64,000 nt of DNA, taken from NCBI GenBank assembly GCA_914767715.1, contig OU612066.1, positions 28,122,283 to 28,186,282 of the forward strand. Reading direction: 5' to 3'. Positions within the stretch are counted from its first letter, which is position 1, and each line of letters opens with the position of its first letter. The translations under genes were made by a program, and so were the position numbers. The notes below the pieces were generated by a model, which was given only the letters and a program-made list of their open reading frames with translations, was not told the DNA's origin and did no database searches. The stretch is from Membranipora membranacea. Taxonomy: Eukaryota; Bryozoa; Gymnolaemata; Cheilostomatida; Membraniporidae. Positions 59,601-64,000 of the stretch are shown here, piece by piece.

Positions 59601-60947
59601 AATGTGGAGGGAAGGGGCCTAACAAACACATTGTGGACTCGTACGGAGCAGGTCCTAATGTTATGGCCTGGGTCAGCGGTGAGTGTCCGTAGGTAAATCT
59701 GTTGCATCAAATTCATGTTCAAATTTTTTATGGGTGTTTGGTTGCTGCTGTCGGCTTTACCCTGAATCACATTTACTCAATACAGTATACACATAGACTT
59801 AATATACTATAGTATATTAAGTCTATGTGTCAACATGATCCGGATATTTCCATTCTGAGATCAATTTAAATACTTAAGAAGTTGTCTTCCCCTTTATTGA
59901 AGCATTGCAGTGAGTTTTCTTCTCTGTCTCATGCTTACGATTCTTTTTAAATCCTCCTGTAATATAGATTAAAATAATATTTTCTGCAGATGCAAATACA
60001 CAACAAACAGAGAGAGAAGGATCATTCCACCGTGTACTGCCCTCCTTACGTCCACTTAAGCCTTTGTGAGGAAATATTGTTTTGTTGTAACTTTGTTGTT
60101 AATCCATCAACTGCGCCCAGGCGGAATTTAACCACGTTTAATGACCCCTATGTTGTTCTATAAACAATAACTTCCATGATGTCTATTATGTCTATGCAAA
60201 GTCTATGTGTGATGTGACCTTTACCACCTAATTCGCCTCTTTAATAATTGTTTTGAAGTGAGCGGTTTCATTTATTTTGCCCCACCATGATTCTGAATGT
60301 CTGCCCATCACCATTTTTATACTATAACTGATTTATACAGTCAACTGGTATGAACGTCTTTGAATATAATACTCAACCCAGGATAGACCACAATAGGTTC
60401 ATTGACCTGTACATAAAAGATATGAAATGATGCACTTATATTAAAGTATGGAAGCAAAAAGTTTATTCCAAGGTGACTTCATACCTGATAGTTTAAAGAG
60501 AGAGTGCTGTTTATCTAATTACATATGTATTGGGCATCCAGAATTAAATCCTGCTGCCAAAAACGGACTACTGTCATCATCTGACCTTCCTGCGAGCTGA
60601 CAAGGAATTGGCAGCAAATTGACACCGAATTGACAGAAAATTTACACCGCATTGACACCGCAATTGACAGCGAATTGACAGCAAATTGACAGCGAGTTGA
60701 TGCAGACATGACCAAAAATACAAATCACAACCTCTGACCTCAGCCGAGTGATAAATCTTCCATCGCCTCAATGCATAGTCGATTAATTAGCTTCTGTTTT
60801 CTCTTATTTCCAGCTGTGCCTGATCCAGAGAGTCGGTTTTCTACCTGCCTCCCCTTGCCAACCATCTACCAACGAGAAAAAGGACCTTATAAAGCTTTAC
60901 GTGGAGGACAATATCAGACATTACCTGTCAAAGCTCTGCAAGATTAA
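56640..60947 (+). CDS. Unrecognised protein with duplicated GGKG..SYGxGPN motif; two possible last exons
   Basis: Exons: 56640..56785, 57302..57425, 57662..57807, 59019..59104, 59529..59678, then either 59990..60069 (243 aa, ending LRPLKPL) or 60814..60947 (261 aa, ending LPVKALQD). Both last exons fit the phase-1 donor at 59678. The start is MPVRPATTEYRSNFMNPADS. I do not recognise the family. The protein has no signal peptide or membrane segment and is rich in Gly, Pro, Asn and basic residues. A motif occurs twice: GGGKGVWRHIKQSYGTGPNL and CGGKGPNKHIVDSYGAGPNV, each followed by a Trp-Val. The short-repeat, Pro/Gly/Tyr character recalls ciliary or sperm-tail microtubule-associated proteins, but that is only an impression. 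Splicing 59990..60065 (donor CTTT|GTGAGG) to 60814 gives an immediate stop. Confidence 0.75.
57909..57978. repeat. Duplicate of the exon-3 end and donor region
   Basis: AACTGCAAGCTAGCAAGGAC..TGTATTGGGCTCT repeats 57771-57846 (exon 3's last bases plus its donor) with loss of about seven bases next to the donor. It lies 100 bp inside intron 3. Confidence 0.8.
58833..58938. repeat. Two adjacent hairpins in intron 3 of the 56640 gene
   Basis: The first has 25-bp arms at 58833-58857 and 58867-58891 (TTGGAACC..GGGAGGTTG / CAACCTCCC..GGTTCCAA; two mismatches). The second has 16-bp arms at 58896-58911 and 58923-58938 (GGGAAGGTGGGAGGGG and complement; one mismatch). They end about 80 bp before the exon-4 acceptor. 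Confidence 0.8.
59789..59830. repeat. 42-bp perfect palindrome
   Basis: ACACATAGACTTAATATAC, TATA, then the exact complement ending CTATGTGT. It lies in intron 5 of the 56640 gene. A related imperfect hairpin is at 61523-61559, and the half-site CCATAGACTTAATAT is at about 28651-28665. Confidence 0.9.
60605..60700. repeat. Short-period minisatellite, (ATTGACAGCGA)-like
   Basis: About eight diverged 11-12-bp units (AATTGACACCG, AATTGACAGCG, AATTGACAGCA) lie just before the alternative last exon at 60814. Confidence 0.85.
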
Positions 60948-61415
60948 TAGAAATTGAGGGTCGTAATGTAAATCTCGGACCCCCAGGAAATCTGGGATTC
61001 CAAGTTTAAGATTTGGCACACCTGTGATCGACACCCTTATAAATCTTTCGCTCCCACCTTTACTACCAAATCAGCGTATCACAGGCATTTGATGGGAACA
61101 TGTGATACAGCTCTCCCAAAATCAGTGGTGTTCACTCTCTTAGGGCTAAAGATTTACGTTAATATCTCATGATCTGCTCACGTTCTATATTGACCATCAT
61201 TGCCTTTCATAGAACATTATCTCCCCTTTACTTGGCTTACAAGAATAATTTTCATATATTTGGATGGATGAACTTTACCTAATTTATATTTTCGACTTTT
61301 ACATTATACTCGTCATGCCGAGAAACCTGTAAAACAGGTTTGAAAAACAAATGCAGTCCTAAGTTTTTGTTCATATTAATGTTATTTCTCTGCGTTCTTA
61401 CACCTGCTATTGCTC

Positions 61416-61421
61416 AATAAA
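61416..61421 (+). terminator. Candidate poly(A) signal of the 56640 gene
   Basis: AATAAA in TGCTCAATAAAGATCTGCG lies about 470 bases past the stop of the distal last exon. Confidence 0.45.
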
Positions 61422-62880
61422 GATCTGCGTCTTTTCAATAGGAGAGATGAAGCTGAGGGGTAAGTCCTGTCATCTGACACTAAGTGATGTTTTAATTACA
61501 ATTTTTTATTCCATGGAGGAAACCATAAACTTAATATACAAAGTATATTAAGACTATGGGGTAAACCCGCAAAATTAATTATTATAATTTCAGTAAAAGT
61601 GTGTTTTCTTGCTTTACAACAATGACAATAATTATCATCGCCTCCAAGGTCAAATCTTAGTTTATTTCTGTGAATTGATTTGATTTAATAATTTTAACAC
61701 AAGATCAATATAATAAATACTCTGTTCTGACAAAAAATTTTACTGACTTCAATTCTAGACTCACGTTCACATTCAGAGGTAAGTGTATAAAATTAACGAT
61801 TCTTCAAACACAGGGAGTTGAATCAAAATCCATTCAGGAATTGGAATCGATGTGAACTTTTTATTCAGGTGATCTGGATTATTTGTCATGTCTTGGGACT
61901 GATTGCCAAGACAAGGGAAGGTGTTATAAGGGCAGAAAAAATCTTTTTTTGTACCAAAAACTTTATTTATAAATATATATAGATTTCCAGTTTTATTTGC
62001 ATTCATTCACCATCAACCGCAGATGTTCTCCCTAATGTGCCAAAAGAATTACTATAACCATTGACTTATATTAAATATTTATTATAAGCCTTTGACTAAA
62101 ACCAAATATAATGAGGGAAAAAAATACTAACACATTCCACTGACACCAAGTGTTGTGACAATGTCAATTTGATTTATGTATGTTGAGGAAGGTCGTTGGA
62201 AGCAGTAGTTATATGAATTAAAGAGAAGTTCTTGGGTGGATGCAAGACGTGAGTATCACAAAATAAAAAGCTATGTCCCAGCTCGTGAAAAATCACTGAT
62301 GATATTGCTTGGGCCCAGTATTCTATTGCAAAAATAGAGGAAAAGTAAAATCACAATGATGTCCGAATTAGGATTGAACTTTAGATGTTTGTAGGATTGA
62401 ACATCATTGAATATAATGATGGCCGGACCATAGATTATTATATTCAAATGCTTTTGAATGCTGTCTACGTTGAATTCTTTGATAACATCAGATTTCTATG
62501 TGATTGTAATGACTTTTATAGTTGTCAGAATTTTAGTCGACGTCACACCTTTGTTTGTTGTTTTGCAGTATATGTTGTATTATCTTGTGACTTGCGCCTG
62601 GACATAACATGATGTTGATAATCTGATTGCTGATTCCATGAAGGGAAACTTTCTGCATATTGCAAGATGTTAAGTTCAATGCTGGGGATTGATCAGCGTG
62701 CTGCTGGGTGAACTTCATGTGCAGGGAGCTGAGTGACTTAAGGTCCATTGTTAATGAAGCGATTTGGAATTGCATCTTCCTAATTTCACTGGTCTTATCT
62801 AGCAGTTTTGTGATTGTGTTAGAAAGAAGGTGGCAGTGAAATTGTTATGGTCACTGGTTGCAGGTTTTGGTGTTTATGTA
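61422..62880. other. Gene-free spacer with hairpin at 61523-61559
   Basis: CCATAAACTTAATATAC / GTATATTAAGACTATGG forms a 17-bp-arm hairpin with a 3-base loop and two mismatches. No gene is supported in the rest. Confidence 0.5.
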
Positions 62881-63017
62881 GTTTAATTAAGCGCTTAATT
62901 AAACGGTGTAGGGATAGCTGGTAGTAGTATTTCATTATCAACCACTTCCTGGTTCGGAAAGTGGTTGTTAATGAAATACTACTACCAGCTATCCCGACAC
63001 CGTTTAAGCGTTTAAAC
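62881..63017. mobile_element. Fold-back element, 47-bp arms
   Basis: The left arm 62901-62947 (AAACGGTGTAGGGATAGCTG...) pairs with 62959-63005 with only two mismatches around an 11-base loop. The outer sequences GTTTAATTAAGCGCTTAATT and AAGCGTTTAAAC are themselves partly complementary. No coding capacity. Confidence 0.85.
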
Positions 63018-63340
63018 TAGTGTTCATGGGATCGTTTGTGAGTGATGATTGCGATTGCTTGCTAAGTTGCTGGTGAGAGATTGCCAGCTAGTAGTGAGGT
63101 ACTGTGAGAGAATGTAATGAAGTTACACCCGTTGAGGAATTCTTGAAAACAGCTTCCCCCCATGTCTCTACCTTAAGCTATTGAAACAGGAGTCAGTGTT
63201 TAATTGATCACGTGTCCAGTGACCCATATCATTATTTCTTATGATATGAAATATCGATGAGTATGGCTTGTAGACTTTTAATAGGCAACATGGTAACTGC
63301 TAGATTATCATACCATCCCACTGCTCACACTGGTGCAGGC
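63018..63340. other. Gene-free spacer
   Basis: I see no gene or repeat between the fold-back element and the MITE. Confidence 0.4.
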
Positions 63341-63558
63341 CCGTAGTTCTAGGGGAGGCAGGGAGGCACTGCCTCCCCTTGAAGACTAATTACAGTGGCC
63401 TAAAAACACTATATTGGAATAATCCATCTTTGAAACAGCTCCTCTGGGATTTCCATTTGCTTATTATATGTCTCAAATTGCTCCGGAAGCAGCCTACTGG
63501 TGATGCTTCTGACTCGCCTCGGACTTTTGCCTCCCCTACAATTTTGCTAAACTACGGC
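63341..63558. mobile_element. MITE copy 2 (CCGTAGTT family)
   Basis: It starts CCCGTAGTTCTAGGGGAGG and ends CCTCCCCTACAATTTT..AACTACGG. It is homologous through most of its length to 55912-56139 in the same orientation. Confidence 0.8.
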
Positions 63559-64000
63559 CCCAAGGTGCGTGCAGTGTGATGTGATATCAGTCCTGCAGGT
63601 GTTACTGAATTCTGTTGAATATCTTCTTCCCTTTTCCACAATAGAGCTAGCCTACACTACTCAGCCATGGTTATGGCGAGACAGAACATGATTTTTATGT
63701 TAGCTTGTTTTGGATTGATTCTGTGGTTGGTAGCGATGAATTTTCTCAGCAACAGTAAATCTATATAATAAAACTCATTTTAAAAATGCAGATAGCTCAT
63801 AGCCGATGTATCCTAGCAAAAAATGAAAATAATATGGTGTATAGCTTGTAGGTTGGACATTCCAACAAAGTTGGAAATCAGTCGTTAGGATAAATACAGA
63901 ATGAGTTATGGCCCATCAAAGGTAGAGATGTCTGCAAGAAAAATGACATTATAACATATAGAGATAATGAGTTTTCGGCATCCAGCTGTGCACAATTTTC
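63559..64000. other. Right-end spacer
   Basis: No supported feature. A short hydrophobic frame near 63667-63770 (MVMARQNMIFMLACFGLILW) has no splice or domain support. Confidence 0.35.

Noticed and set aside
60066-60947. Joining the exon ending 60065 (CTTT|GTGAGG) to 60814
   Set aside because: The phase gives FCA then TGA at once; treating the two as alternative last exons keeps both frames open.

Overview
This is eukaryotic, animal-type nuclear DNA. It has AT-rich spacers and spliceosomal introns with GT-AG ends. It also carries tRNA-derived SINEs, a LINE remnant, a PIF/Harbinger remnant, MITE-like hairpins and many minisatellites. The protein families (a tau/MAP2/MAP4-type microtubule-binding gene, an ankyrin-DHHC acyltransferase, a nucleotidyltransferase-like/TPR protein) indicate a metazoan. 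An early-branching or marine invertebrate such as a sponge or cnidarian would fit, but that is inference and I cannot name the species. There is no operon, CRISPR array or prokaryotic feature.

Layout. 1-452 is the 3' end of a tetratricopeptide (TPR) gene. 453-6970 is a broken segmental-duplicate copy of the region at 23330-24740. It is interrupted by about 3.4 kb holding a SINE and a crippled Harbinger-type gene, and by about 1.5 kb of unexplained sequence, and it contains an orphan copy of a palmitoyltransferase last exon. 6970-17880 has no gene I can support, only LINE remnants, a 107-bp tandem repeat, a tRNA-like fragment and a perfect hairpin with target-site-like repeats. 17916-23329 (+) is the intact paralogue of the first gene: a DUF294-like nucleotidyltransferase domain followed by eighteen 43-residue TPR units in one exon. 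23938-31696 (-) is a 13-exon ankyrin-repeat DHHC S-acyltransferase gene, convergent with the TPR gene. 32326-33711 is a long-inverted-repeat (foldback-like) element. 37871-53364 (+) is a 16-exon tau-like gene with 13 microtubule-binding repeats. 56640-60947 (+) is a small unrecognised gene with an internally duplicated motif and two possible last exons. The right end holds fold-back repeats and a MITE.

The genes do not form an obvious pathway. The main biological interest is the unusually long tau-type repeat array built from near-identical 90-bp symmetric exons, and the nucleotidyltransferase-TPR fusion with a homogenised repeat array. The main genome-structure interest is the recurrent short palindromic elements with CATAG/CTATG termini and the 1.39-kb foldback element. 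All gene models were assembled by hand from splice signals and reading-frame continuity, with no transcript evidence.
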